From Flavobacterium luteum (GTDB taxonomy: Bacteria; Bacteroidota; Bacteroidia; Flavobacteriales; Flavobacteriaceae), in NCBI RefSeq assembly GCF_008806775.1, contig NZ_WAEM01000008.1:1-64000 (forward strand): DNA of 64,000 nucleotides, given 5' to 3'. This document shows positions 41,801 to 50,689 of this stretch, piece after piece. The notes below the pieces were generated by a model. That model had not been told where the DNA came from. It saw only the letters and a program-made list of their open reading frames with translations, and did no database searches. How positions within the stretch are numbered: the stretch's first letter is position 1; each line of letters begins with the position of its first letter. The translations under genes were made by a program, and so were the position numbers.

Positions 41801-43048
41801 TTAATGGCGAATTTCATAATGCGCAATAATTTTGTTTAGTATATCATTAGCAACGGCTTCTTTCGATTTTAATTGCATAGACTCCACATTAAAAAAGGAA
41901 TCAATAAAAGTAACTTTATTGGTAGATTTTCCAAATCCAGCACCTTCATCTTGCAATGAATTTAAAACTATCAAATCTAAGTTTTTTTTCTGAATTTTTA
42001 ACTTTGCATTTTCAATTTCATTTTCGGTCTCTAAAGCAAACCCAATTAAAAATTGTTTGTCTTTAATTTTCCCTAGAGACTCTAATATATCTTTTGTTTT
42101 TTCTAATTCGATAGTAAAACTTGCATCCGATTTTTTAATTTTCTGATTTGCCACATTCTTGGGCCTATAGTCAGCAACTGCTGCTGCGGCTATAGCTACA
42201 TCAACTTCACTAAAATAAAGATGACAAGCATCGTACATTTGTTGTGCAGAAATTACGGAAATTAATTTTACATTAGCATCATCCAATATTTGATGAGTAG
42301 GTCCAGTTACTAAAATGACTTCTGCACCTAAACTCGAAGCACTTTTAGCAATATCAAAACCCATTTTCCCTGAAGAATGATTTCCAATAAAACGTACAGG
42401 ATCTATTGCTTCGTATGTTGGTCCCGCAGTAATGAGTATTTTTTTTCCTTTTAAGGGAAGTTTACTTTCTAAATCGGCTTCAAGAAATGCAATAATATTC
42501 TCAGGTTCTGCCATACGACCTTCGCCAGAAAGCCCACTGGCAAGTTCTCCATTTTCAGCAGGAATTATAGTATTTCCAAAGTTTTTTAAAGCCTGAAAAC
42601 TAGCGACAGTTGATGGATGTTTGTACATATCTAAATCCATAGCCGGAGCAAAATAAACAGGGCATTTGGCTGATAAATAAGTTGCAATTAACAAATTATC
42701 GCAATTGCCATTTACCATTTTAGAAAGTGTATTTGCTGTAGCTGGAGCAATTACCATAATATCTCCCCAAAGTGCTAATTCTACATGATTGTTCCAAAGA
42801 GTATCACTTTTGGGATGTTGAGTATTATTCTTAGAGTCATCATCTATATTATAAAAAGTAGAATAGACGGGATTTTTTGAAAGCGTAGATAAAGTGAGTG
42901 GAGTTACAAAATCCTTAGAAGCAGGTGTCATTATCACTTGGACATGCGCACCTGCTTTTATAAATAATCGTACTAATGTTGCTGTTTTGTAAGCGGCAAT
43001 ACCACCAGAAATTCCTAGTATTACTTTTTTACCGCTTAAAACTGACAT
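41801..43048 (-). CDS. coaBC: Phosphopantothenoylcysteine synthetase/decarboxylase
   Basis: This 415-residue bifunctional enzyme of CoA synthesis has an N-terminal FMN-dependent CoaC domain (about 1-190) with ILGISGGIAAYKT, the ATANTLSKMVNGNCDNLL block and PAMDLDMYKHP. The C-terminal CoaB domain (about 195-415) has ITAGPTYEAIDPVRFIGNHS and GFALETENE. It follows rpoZ by 4 bp. The FMN-cofactor fusion order is the usual one. Confidence 0.95.
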   Translation of the reverse strand: MSVLSGKKVILGISGGIAAYKTATLVRLFIKAGAHVQVIMTPASKDFVTPLTLSTLSKNPVYSTFYNIDDDSKNNTQHPKSDTLWNNHVELALWGDIMVIAPATANTLSKMVNGNCDNLLIATYLSAKCPVYFAPAMDLDMYKHPSTVASFQALKNFGNTIIPAENGELASGLSGEGRMAEPENIIAFLEADLESKLPLKGKKILITAGPTYEAIDPVRFIGNHSSGKMGFDIAKSASSLGAEVILVTGPTHQILDDANVKLISVISAQQMYDACHLYFSEVDVAIAAAAVADYRPKNVANQKIKKSDASFTIELEKTKDILESLGKIKDKQFLIGFALETENEIENAKLKIQKKNLDLIVLNSLQDEGAGFGKSTNKVTFIDSFFNVESMQLKSKEAVANDILNKIIAHYEIRH

Positions 43049-43052
43049 TATA

Positions 43053-43376
43053 CTATTTGTTATTATTAGTATCTCTGTAATAAATTTTACCGTCTAACCA
43101 TTCTTGAACAGCTAGGGCATGAGATTTAGGTAATTTTTCGTAGAATTTTGAAACTTCAATTTGTTCCTTGTTTTCAAAAACTTCTTCCAAACTATCATTA
43201 TAAGTAGCAAATTCTTCCAACTTTTCTGTTAGTTCTTTTTTAATTTCAGAATTAATTTGGTTTGCTCTTTTAGCCATAATCGTTATCGCTTCATATACGT
43301 TACCAGTAGGCTCTTCAATAACACTTTTATTGTAAGTGATTGTGTTTACTGGAGCATTCGTCTTTTTTAAATCCAT
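43053..43376 (-). CDS. rpoZ: RNA polymerase omega subunit family protein
   Basis: This 107-residue protein has an omega-type core, with TITYNKSVIEEPTGNVYEAI followed by TIMAKRANQIN, where the AKRA/ANQI helix fits the RpoZ fold. A charged C-terminal extension (about residues 45-107) is typical of Bacteroidota forms. It sits between bamD and coaBC with gaps of 8 and 4 bp, so it is co-transcribed. In E. coli a similar omega-Dfp closeness is not seen. Confidence 0.85.
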   Translation of the reverse strand: MDLKKTNAPVNTITYNKSVIEEPTGNVYEAITIMAKRANQINSEIKKELTEKLEEFATYNDSLEEVFENKEQIEVSKFYEKLPKSHALAVQEWLDGKIYYRDTNNNK

Positions 43377-43384
43377 GACTTTAA

Positions 43385-44179
43385 TTATTTAGAAAATTGT
43401 TGTAAATCTTTTTCAATCTTGGCTAACATTTCGTCAGCTTTTTCTCGGTATTCTTTATTCTCGGTATTTTTAATTAGGTTACCGTAGGCAACTTTAGCAT
43501 TTAACAATCGGTCTTGCATTTTCGAAACTACACTATTTATTGCTAAGCGATAAGCAGAATCTAACCTAAAAAATAAGGCTTCCTCTTTGTATTTTGTTCC
43601 TGGATAATCTGAAATAAAGTTATCTAGTGCCACAATTGCTGATTTGTAATCTGAAATTGTATTGTATTGTTTTGCATTTTCGTATACTTTCTTCTCGATT
43701 TTATCCGTCAATATTTTTAAATCTGCATTGGCTTCATTAACAAATTCAGAATTTGGATAGACATCAATAAATTCTTGTAGTTTATTAATTGCTTTAAAAG
43801 TATCTGCTTGATCTAAACTGTATACTGGGGATAATTTTGAATAACTTTTAGCTCCTAAAAAAGACGCTTCTTCTACTTTCTCACTTTTTGGATAGCTAGA
43901 GGCAAAACTTTCGAATTGATATCCTGCTAAATAATATTGCTTGGTTCTATAATAAGACTGAGCAAACATATAAAACATTTTTTCAGCTTGAGGCTTTCCT
44001 CTATAAGCTGGGGCAATTTCTTCAAAAATACGTATTGCCTTTTCAAATTTCCCTAAATCGTATAACTTAGAAGCCATTTCATATTTTACTCCAACATCTT
44101 CAGATTTTAATGCTTTTTGATATTCACTACAGGAGCAAAAAAAGCTAACAAGAAGGATAAAACATAAAATTTTCTTCAT
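43385..44179 (-). CDS. bamD: Outer-membrane assembly lipoprotein BamD
   Basis: This 264-residue lipoprotein has a short signal and a lipobox region with cysteines at 15 and 17 (SFFCSCSEYQKAL). TPR units follow over most of the length (for example LYDLGKFEKAIRIFEEIAP, YAQSYYRTKQYYLAGYQFE-like, DYKSAIVALDNFISDYPGT). It belongs to the BAM complex that inserts beta-barrels. It is first in an operon with rpoZ, coaBC, DUF4835 and recN, driven by a near-perfect promoter. Confidence 0.93.
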   Translation of the reverse strand: MKKILCFILLVSFFCSCSEYQKALKSEDVGVKYEMASKLYDLGKFEKAIRIFEEIAPAYRGKPQAEKMFYMFAQSYYRTKQYYLAGYQFESFASSYPKSEKVEEASFLGAKSYSKLSPVYSLDQADTFKAINKLQEFIDVYPNSEFVNEANADLKILTDKIEKKVYENAKQYNTISDYKSAIVALDNFISDYPGTKYKEEALFFRLDSAYRLAINSVVSKMQDRLLNAKVAYGNLIKNTENKEYREKADEMLAKIEKDLQQFSK

Positions 44180-44236
44180 TTTTAATGGTAATATGCTAAT
44201 AATTTAAAACAATAAACGGAATTATAAAACCAACTG

Positions 44237-44267
44237 CAAATTTAGTTTTTATTTTAATGAATACAAA
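44237..44267 (-). promoter_or_regulatory. Promoter of the bamD-rpoZ-coaBC-recN operon
   Basis: Minus strand TTTG (44267-44264), exactly 19 nt, TAAATTTG (44244-44237). The predicted start is about 50 nt before bamD. Confidence 0.85.
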
Positions 44268-44372
44268 TATTTATTTTATTAAATAAAACTTATTAAAAGC
44301 TGGATGAAAATCTAGATGTAAACTGATTGAGTCTTTCCTGATGAATTATTTTATAAATAAATGGAAAACCTA

Positions 44373-45626
44373 CTATTCTTTTTCCCATTTCCCAATGGCT
44401 GAAGTTGCTAATGCGTTTCCTAAAACATTTGTTGCGCTTCTAAACATGTCACAAAAATGATCAATTGGAAGAATTAAGGCAATTCCTTCAACTGGAATTT
44501 TAAACATTCCGCAAGTGGCTGCGACAATTACTAAACTCGCTCTTGGAACTCCTGCAATGCCCTTACTCGTAAGCATTAAAACAAACAACATCGTTAATTG
44601 AGTAGGTAAATCTAAAGGAATATCATAAGCTTGCGCAATAAAAATACTTGCAAAAGTCATGTACATCATACTACCATCTAAATTAAAAGAATAGCCTAAA
44701 GGCAACATAAAAGAAACGATTTTGTCTTTAACTCCAAAACGCTCCAACTCTTCGGTAAGTTTGGGAAAAACGGCTTCAGAACTCGTCGTTCCAAAAGCAA
44801 TAATTAACGGACTAACAATATGTTTTAAAAGTGTAATCATTCGTTTGCCTAGAAGAACAAATCCAATGGCTAAAAGAAAAAACCAAAGCGAAGTTATACC
44901 AACTAAAAAAGAACCAAAAAACTTGGCATAGGTCAATAACAAATCATTCAAATCTCGAATGGCAAAAACCCCAGCAATAGCTCCAAAAACACCCATCGGA
45001 GCAAACTTCATAACATAGTTTACCATTTTTAAAATGATATGTGACGTTTTATCAAGAGCATTAATTACAGGTTTAGTATAATCGCCTATTGATGCAGCCG
45101 CTAATCCAAAAAAGATAGAGAAAATTACAATTTGTAATATTTCATTCATAGCCATAGCTTCTATAATACTCTTTGGAATAATATGTTCTACAAAGTTTTG
45201 AGCAGAAAAATTTTGCGTTTTCTCCGTTACTTCTGAAGCAGTCGATAAATCGATTGTATTTAATTGAAGTCCAACACCTGGCTGTAAAACATTTACCCAA
45301 AACATTCCTATTAACAACGAAATAAATGAAGCTGAAAAGAACCAAGCCATTGCTTTTCCTCCTATTCGCCCTACGGTTTTAATGTCGCCTAATTTTGCTA
45401 TTCCAACAACCAAAGTAGTAAAGACCAACGGAGCAATTATCATTTGCACCAATCGAATAAAAACAGTAGCCAATATTTTTATTTTATCACTAAATGCCTT
45501 TGCAGTAGCTACATCATAATTTTTGAATATAAATATTCCTAAAGCCGCTCCAAGCAACATTGCAATAAGTATTTGAACCGTTAAATTGGAGAAATACGAT
45601 TGCTTTTTAGTTTCTGTTGTTGTCAT
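44373..45626 (-). CDS. Dicarboxylate/amino acid:cation symporter
   Basis: This 417-residue inner-membrane transporter of the DAACS (GltP/DctA) family has about eight membrane helices and two re-entrant loops. AFGTTSSEAVFPKL is the serine-rich loop of HP1, and LPLGYSFNLDGSMMYM is the conserved helix 7 motif (NxDG type). ILPIDHFCDMFRSATNVLGN is the helix 8 substrate region. The substrate could be glutamate, aspartate or a C4-dicarboxylate. It is monocistronic. Confidence 0.93.
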   Translation of the reverse strand: MTTTETKKQSYFSNLTVQILIAMLLGAALGIFIFKNYDVATAKAFSDKIKILATVFIRLVQMIIAPLVFTTLVVGIAKLGDIKTVGRIGGKAMAWFFSASFISLLIGMFWVNVLQPGVGLQLNTIDLSTASEVTEKTQNFSAQNFVEHIIPKSIIEAMAMNEILQIVIFSIFFGLAAASIGDYTKPVINALDKTSHIILKMVNYVMKFAPMGVFGAIAGVFAIRDLNDLLLTYAKFFGSFLVGITSLWFFLLAIGFVLLGKRMITLLKHIVSPLIIAFGTTSSEAVFPKLTEELERFGVKDKIVSFMLPLGYSFNLDGSMMYMTFASIFIAQAYDIPLDLPTQLTMLFVLMLTSKGIAGVPRASLVIVAATCGMFKIPVEGIALILPIDHFCDMFRSATNVLGNALATSAIGKWEKE

Positions 45627-45699
45627 AAATAGTTTAGATTGTTTGAAAAAACTTAAAACTAAGGTAGAGCATTATTAGTAATAATAAATTGACTTCTGT

Positions 45700-46761
45700 T
45701 TACAAATACGTCTTATTTAACAAATAAAAATCAGCTAAAACTAGGGCTGCCATAGCTTCAACAATAGGCACAGCACGAGGAACTACGCAAGGATCATGGC
45801 GTCCTTTTCCGGTAAGCTCAACAATGTTTCCTTGATTGTCTAAAACTTCTTGTTTCTGAATTAATGTAGCCACTGGCTTGAATGCCACTCGGAAATAAAC
45901 ATCCATTCCGTTGCTGATTCCACCTTGAATTCCACCCGAAAGATTCGTTTTAGTAGTTCCGTCAGGATTGTATAAATCATTGTGTTCGCTTCCTTTCATT
46001 CTAGCGCCACAAAATCCGCTTCCGTATTCAAAACCTTTTACGGCATTTATAGAAAGCATGGCTTTACCTAATTCGGCATGTAATTTATCAAAAACAGGCT
46101 CACCTAAACCAATAGGTACATTTTGAATGACACAAGTAATGGTACCTCCAACGGTATCGCCTTGTTTGCGAATGTCGCGAATATGCTCTTCCATTTTTGC
46201 AGCAGCTTCTTCGTCAGGACATCGTACAGGATTGCTTTCTATTTTAGAAAAATCCAATTCTTGATAGGGTTTATCAATAAAAATTTCGCCAACTGACGAA
46301 ACAAAAGCATTGATTTTAATGTCTTTTAAAACTTGTTTGGCAATAGCACCCGCTACTACTCTACTAGCGGTTTCACGAGCTGAACTTCTACCGCCACCAC
46401 GATAATCGCGTATACCGTATTTTTTTTCATACACATAATCGGCATGACTGGGTCTATATGTATCTTTTATATGTGAATAATCATCCGATTTTTGATTCGT
46501 ATTCGGAATTATAAAACCTATTGGAGTTCCTGTAGTTTTGCCTTCGAAAATTCCGGAGAGAAATTGAACCTCATCTTCTTCTTTTCGTTGGGTAACAATT
46601 GCTGACTGTCCCGGTTTTCTTCGTGACATTTCGTATTGAATATTTTCTAAATCGAGAACGATACCCGCCGGGCATCCATCAATAATTCCACCTAAAGCTT
46701 CACCATGTGATTCCCCAAAAGTGGAAAGTTTAAAAAGTGTTCCGTAACTATTTCCTGCCAT
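45700..46761 (-). CDS. aroC: Chorismate synthase
   Basis: This 353-residue FMN-dependent enzyme makes chorismate from EPSP. Signatures are [19 protein letters not shown] (residues 14-32), [20 protein letters not shown] and the [14 protein letters not shown] block. [18 protein letters not shown] is near the C-terminus. The gene stands alone. A TACTTTTG at 46786-46779 on the minus strand may be its -7, without a clear -33. Confidence 0.96.
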   Translation of the reverse strand: MAGNSYGTLFKLSTFGESHGEALGGIIDGCPAGIVLDLENIQYEMSRRKPGQSAIVTQRKEEDEVQFLSGIFEGKTTGTPIGFIIPNTNQKSDDYSHIKDTYRPSHADYVYEKKYGIRDYRGGGRSSARETASRVVAGAIAKQVLKDIKINAFVSSVGEIFIDKPYQELDFSKIESNPVRCPDEEAAAKMEEHIRDIRKQGDTVGGTITCVIQNVPIGLGEPVFDKLHAELGKAMLSINAVKGFEYGSGFCGARMKGSEHNDLYNPDGTTKTNLSGGIQGGISNGMDVYFRVAFKPVATLIQKQEVLDNQGNIVELTGKGRHDPCVVPRAVPIVEAMAALVLADFYLLNKTYL

Positions 46762-46778
46762 TATAATTTAATTTTAAA

Positions 46779-46786
46779 CAAAAGTA
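46779..46786 (-). promoter_or_regulatory. Candidate -7 element of aroC
   Basis: TACTTTTG on the minus strand, 18 nt before the ATG. No TTG lies at the expected distance. Confidence 0.4.
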
Positions 46787-46934
46787 CCATTTTAGTTTTA
46801 GGTTTAAAAGCATAAAATTAAATCTTATAAATAAAAATAAGCACTTCAGTCACTTCTTGAACTATTTATTAATGTTTAGTTTATTCCTTGTTAATATACA
46901 TTGTATTAATTTGTAAAACTTCAAATCATTTACA

Positions 46935-47765
46935 TTGAAAAAGCGAAAAATAGAATTAGTTGTACTATCTGATATTCATTTAGGCACTTTTGGATGCCAT
47001 GCTAAAGAATTAGTTAACTATTTATCTACTATTAAACCAAAAATTTTAGTACTTAATGGAGATATTATTGACATTTGGCAATTTAGAAAATCGTATTTCC
47101 CTTCGACTCATTTAAAAGTAATTCAAAAGATTATAAATCTGGCTTCAAAAGGGACAAAAGTATATTACATCACTGGTAATCATGATGAAATGCTTCGCAA
47201 ATTTAGCGATCTCACTATGGGAAATATTTCTCTAGTTGACAAAGTCGTTTTAGAATTAGGCGATAAAAAAGCATGGATTTTTCATGGAGATGTTTTTGAT
47301 ACCTCCGTACAACATTCTAAATGGATAGCTAAATTAGGTGGTGTTGGCTACGATTACCTGATTTTAATAAACCGATTCGTAAATTGGTTCCTATCAAAAA
47401 TAGGCAAAGAGCCCTATTCCTTTTCAAAAAAAATAAAATCTAGTGTAAAAAAAGCCGTCAAGCATATTTCTGATTTTGAGCAAACCGCTACAGAACTTGG
47501 AATAGAAAAAAAATATGACTTTGTTATTTGTGGTCATATCCATGAACCTAAAATTATAAAGAAAGAAAATAAAAATGGTTCAATTATGTATTTGAATTCA
47601 GGCGATTGGATAGAAAATCTAACTGCATTAGAATACAATTACAAACGCTGGAAATTGTATCGTTACAAAGACACTAACTATACTGAAGAGGAAGATTTAT
47701 TTGAAATGGAAAATATGATTAGTAGTAAATTAATTGCTTCGCTTATTTTTACTGAAAAAAAGTAA
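46935..47765 (+). CDS. LpxH-like UDP-2,3-diacylglucosamine diphosphatase
   Basis: This 276-residue calcineurin-type metallophosphoesterase has metal motifs LSDIHLG (D and H), NGDIIDIW, TGNHDEML, HGDVFD and GHIHEP in the usual order. In Bacteroidota this family is placed in the lipid A pathway, where it cleaves UDP-diacylglucosamine to lipid X. The start is TTG at 46935, since no ATG lies in the N-terminal part and KKRKIELVVLSDIHLG follows directly. The E. coli enzyme is shorter (240 residues), so the exact role is inferred. Confidence 0.85.
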   Translation: MKKRKIELVVLSDIHLGTFGCHAKELVNYLSTIKPKILVLNGDIIDIWQFRKSYFPSTHLKVIQKIINLASKGTKVYYITGNHDEMLRKFSDLTMGNISLVDKVVLELGDKKAWIFHGDVFDTSVQHSKWIAKLGGVGYDYLILINRFVNWFLSKIGKEPYSFSKKIKSSVKKAVKHISDFEQTATELGIEKKYDFVICGHIHEPKIIKKENKNGSIMYLNSGDWIENLTALEYNYKRWKLYRYKDTNYTEEEDLFEMENMISSKLIASLIFTEKK

Positions 47766-47813
47766 TTGTTTAAATACTTGTATGCTTTTAAAACAAAGTC
47801 AATTTTAAGGTTG

Positions 47814-47821
47814 TATATTTG
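47814..47821 (+). promoter_or_regulatory. -7 element before first barrel gene
   Basis: TATATTTG lies 22 nt before the ATG at 47844. The second barrel gene has the same word at the same distance. No clear -33 is seen. Confidence 0.5.
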
Positions 47822-47843
47822 CCGAAACAAATACATTTATTAT

Positions 47844-48371
47844 ATGAAAAAACTTATTTTTTCTGCTTTTATGCTCATTGGAGTAGCATTTGGCTCACAA
47901 GCACAAGACATTTCAAAAAACGCTTTAGGCTTGCGTTTAGGCAGCAATGATGGTCTTGGTGGAGAAATTTCTTATCAAAGAAAATTATCTTCTGACAACC
48001 GTTTGGAACTAGATTTAGGGTGGCGAAATAGATCTGATTATTATAATAGAGGTTATGATGATAATGCAATAAAGTTTACAGGTTTATATCAATGGGTGTG
48101 GAATATTGATGGCGGATTCAATTGGTATGCTGGCGTTGGTGGGGGATTAGGTAGCTGGAGTACTGATTACAATAAAAAAGATGAATACTATAATAATAGT
48201 GGTGTTTTTGTATTTGCTGCTGGTGATATTGGGATAGAATATAATTTTGACGAGGTGCCAATTATGCTTTCTTTGGATTTTAGACCTGAATTTGGGCTTG
48301 GAGGAAATAAATATTATAGAAATAATTATGGGTCTGATATTGCTTTAGGAATTAGATATAGATTCAATTAA
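47844..48371 (+). CDS. Outer-membrane beta-barrel protein (first of a tandem pair)
   Basis: This 175-residue protein has a signal peptide (MKKLIFSAFMLIGVAFGSQA). Alternating strands follow, rich in G, Y and W (LGLRLGSNDGLGGEISYQR, FTGLYQWVWNI, WYAGVGGGLGSW), and it ends in YRF plus one residue (GIRYRFN), the aromatic C-terminus of barrel proteins. A probable 8-stranded porin-like or adhesin-type barrel. An upstream in-frame extension to 47766 is rejected because the signal peptide begins at 47844. The downstream paralogue shares the same layout. Confidence 0.82.
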   Translation: MKKLIFSAFMLIGVAFGSQAQDISKNALGLRLGSNDGLGGEISYQRKLSSDNRLELDLGWRNRSDYYNRGYDDNAIKFTGLYQWVWNIDGGFNWYAGVGGGLGSWSTDYNKKDEYYNNSGVFVFAAGDIGIEYNFDEVPIMLSLDFRPEFGLGGNKYYRNNYGSDIALGIRYRFN

Positions 48372-48389
48372 TAATTTATTTTTCAATTT

Positions 48390-48426
48390 AAAATCCTGTT
48401 TTTTTAATAGAAACAGGATTTTTTAT
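48390..48426 (+). terminator. Terminator between the tandem barrel genes
   Basis: AAAATCCTGTTT (48390-48401) pairs with AAACAGGATTTT (48411-48422) in a 12-bp perfect stem, followed by a T-rich run. Confidence 0.9.
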
Positions 48427-48436
48427 TTAGAGATTG

Positions 48437-48444
48437 TATATTTG
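48437..48444 (+). promoter_or_regulatory. -7 element before second barrel gene
   Basis: TATATTTG, 22 nt before the ATG at 48467, mirrors the element before the first copy. Confidence 0.55.
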
Positions 48445-48466
48445 TAAAAATAAAACTCATTTTTTT

Positions 48467-48964
48467 ATGAAAAAAATTATATATACGCTCCTTCTTTTTA
48501 TATCGTTTTCATTTTTATCGCAAGCCCAAGAAATTGCAACAAATGCAATTGGAGTTCGAATAGGCAGTTACAACAGCTTTATAGGTGAACTTTCGTATCA
48601 AAGAGGACTTTCAGATAGTGATAGACTTGAAATTAATTTGGGTTTAAAAAGAAGTAATAAAGATATAGATTCTTATAAATTTACGGCTCTTTACCAATGG
48701 GTTTGGTATATAGATAAACGATTTTATTGGTTTGCTGGCTTTGGTGCTGGCTTTGGTGTTTGGGAAAATGATGTAAAAAATGATGCCTATAATGGAAATT
48801 TCCTTTTTGCGACTGGCGATATAGGCATTGAATATTCCTTTTGTGATACCCCATTAATACTGTCTTTAGATTACAGACCCGAAATGTATTTTAGCGATTA
48901 TAAAGAAAAAAACAAAGATAATTTTAGAGGAAATATTGGATTAGGAATAAAGTATCGTTTCTAA
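48467..48964 (+). CDS. Outer-membrane beta-barrel protein (second of a tandem pair)
   Basis: This 165-residue paralogue of the preceding protein shares NAIGVRIGSYNSFIGELSYQ, FTALYQWVWYI, ATGDIGIEYSF and the C-terminal GIKYRF. The signal peptide is MKKIIYTLLLFISFSFLSQA. The two differ mainly in loop length and charge, as expected of duplicated barrels whose exposed loops diverge. It has its own -7 element and is separated from the first copy by a terminator. It ends 1 bp from the convergent lipoprotein gene. Confidence 0.82.
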   Translation: MKKIIYTLLLFISFSFLSQAQEIATNAIGVRIGSYNSFIGELSYQRGLSDSDRLEINLGLKRSNKDIDSYKFTALYQWVWYIDKRFYWFAGFGAGFGVWENDVKNDAYNGNFLFATGDIGIEYSFCDTPLILSLDYRPEMYFSDYKEKNKDNFRGNIGLGIKYRF

Positions 48965-48965
48965 A

Positions 48966-49430
48966 TTATTTGACAACTAACTCTTTTTTTGAATTTATTT
49001 TTACAATAGTATACGGATAAATGTATTCGGGAAGTTTTGAATTTGAACTATTGGATTGTATTTCTTCAATTTCAACTATAATTTTATCATTCGTTTCTAT
49101 TATACTTTTTATAAGTATTGAAGATCCTGAAATTTCTTTTTCACCAAGATTCAAAATAATAAAATTACAAGTATTTATATCCTCTTGTTTTATTTTTTTT
49201 CTCAAATTTGCATCACTTAGCAACATTTTTATTTCTCTTGGCTCTGAGAGAATTTCAAAAAAACGAATATGAGCTCCACCATCTTGTTGCTCTGTTAGTA
49301 CTTCATATAATTTTTGAGTTGTAGTTGTTTTTGTAACTGATTTGCATGAAAACAACAACAATAAAGAAAAAATGACTAGCATTCTCAAGACATAAATATT
49401 TTTAATAAAAGAGCTGTTATTAAACTTCAT
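48966..49430 (-). CDS. Small lipoprotein, possibly PrcB-like
   Basis: This is a 154-residue frame with a hydrophobic segment and lipobox LLLFSC (C29). A shorter form from ATG at 49382 (MLVIFSLLLLFSC) would also give a good lipoprotein signal. The mature part has EVLTEQQDGGAHIRFFEILS and NFIILNLGEKEISGSSILIK, which resemble the C-terminal domain of PrcB-type proteins only loosely. Function unknown. Its stop faces the second barrel gene at 1 bp. It is downstream of bshA and may share its transcript. Confidence 0.65.
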   Translation of the reverse strand: MKFNNSSFIKNIYVLRMLVIFSLLLLFSCKSVTKTTTTQKLYEVLTEQQDGGAHIRFFEILSEPREIKMLLSDANLRKKIKQEDINTCNFIILNLGEKEISGSSILIKSIIETNDKIIVEIEEIQSNSSNSKLPEYIYPYTIVKINSKKELVVK

Positions 49431-49431
49431 T

Positions 49432-50595
49432 TTATATTTTCTTTTTACTTAAAACTGCTTTTTCTTTAGAATCTTCTATAGCTTTATGGTAAATTGCTTC
49501 ATACAATGGAAGGATGTTTTTGATGTCGAATTTCCGAGCTGTCTTTAATGCATTTTGCTTAAATTTATTTAGAATAGTATCCTCTTTTAATATTTTTAAT
49601 GCATTTGAAGCCATTTCATCAACATTACCAACATCACTTAAATATCCTGAAAAACCATCAAAATTTACTTCTGGTAAGCCACCCGAGTTACTAGAAATTA
49701 CTGGAACACTACATGCCATCGCTTCAAGAGCTGCCAATCCGAAACTCTCGGTTTCTGAAGGCAATAAAAACAAATCAGAATAACTCAAAATTCGGTCTAT
49801 TTCATTACTGTTTCCAAAGAAAATAACTTTATCGGCAATTCCTAATTCATTACACAATCGCTCTGCCTTTTCTTTTTCGGGCCCATCGCCTACCATCAAC
49901 AATTTTGCAGGTATCTTTTTTTGAATTTTGTTGAATATTTTAATGACATCAGGAATGCGTTTCACTTTTCTGAAATTACTGATATGAGTTATAATGCGCT
50001 CCTCTTGTTTTGCTAAAACCGAACGATAACAAGGAATATCAGAATCTATTTTTTTAGTATCTAATTCTATAAAATTAGGGATTACAACTATTTCTTTTTT
50101 TATATCGAACAACTTTAACGTATTGTCTTTTAAACTCTGTGAAACTGAAGTTACTACGTCTGACTTATTAATACTAAAAGTTACTGCTGGCTTGTAAAAG
50201 GGGTGATTGCCCACTAAAGTAATATCAGTTCCGTGAAGTGTAGTTACCATTGGAATTTTGATTCCTTCTTCTTTCAGCATTTGCTTGGCCATATATCCTG
50301 CATAAGCATGAGGAATGGCGTAATGAACGTGAAGCAACTCTATTTGATACAATTTGACCATGTCGACCAATTTACTTGACAACGCCAATTCATAGGGTTG
50401 ATAATGAAACAACGGATATTCAGGAACATTTACTTCATGGTAGTGCACATTTGCATTCAATAAAGCCAAACGAACAGGCTGACTGTAGGTAATAAAGTGA
50501 ATTTCGTGTCCCCGCCTTGCCAATTCAAGACCAAGCTCGGTTGCTACAACTCCGCTACCTCCAAAAGTTGGATAACAAACTATGGCTATTTTCAT
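49432..50595 (-). CDS. bshA: N-acetyl-alpha-D-glucosaminyl L-malate synthase
   Basis: This 387-residue GT4 retaining glycosyltransferase joins GlcNAc and L-malate in the first step of bacillithiol synthesis. The N-terminal domain has CYPTFGGSGVVATELG and HVHYAIPHAYAG. The C-terminal nucleotide-sugar domain has SNFRKVKRIPDVI and the E-x7-E motif SETESFGLAALEAMAC. It fits BshA better than generic GT4 by the GGSGVVATELG start. The later genes bshB and bshC are not in this window. YtxJ at 16724 belongs to the same system. Confidence 0.93.
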   Translation of the reverse strand: MKIAIVCYPTFGGSGVVATELGLELARRGHEIHFITYSQPVRLALLNANVHYHEVNVPEYPLFHYQPYELALSSKLVDMVKLYQIELLHVHYAIPHAYAGYMAKQMLKEEGIKIPMVTTLHGTDITLVGNHPFYKPAVTFSINKSDVVTSVSQSLKDNTLKLFDIKKEIVVIPNFIELDTKKIDSDIPCYRSVLAKQEERIITHISNFRKVKRIPDVIKIFNKIQKKIPAKLLMVGDGPEKEKAERLCNELGIADKVIFFGNSNEIDRILSYSDLFLLPSETESFGLAALEAMACSVPVISSNSGGLPEVNFDGFSGYLSDVGNVDEMASNALKILKEDTILNKFKQNALKTARKFDIKNILPLYEAIYHKAIEDSKEKAVLSKKKI

Positions 50596-50689
50596 GTATA
50601 ATTTTTAATAAACGAATTTAAGGAAATCAAAATGTTTTTTAGGAAAACTTACGTTAAAAAAAATAAAAGGTCTATGATTAGTTAAAAAA

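Noticed and set aside
47766..47843. Longer start for the first barrel protein
   Set aside because: The extension would bury the signal peptide. It also covers the -7 element.
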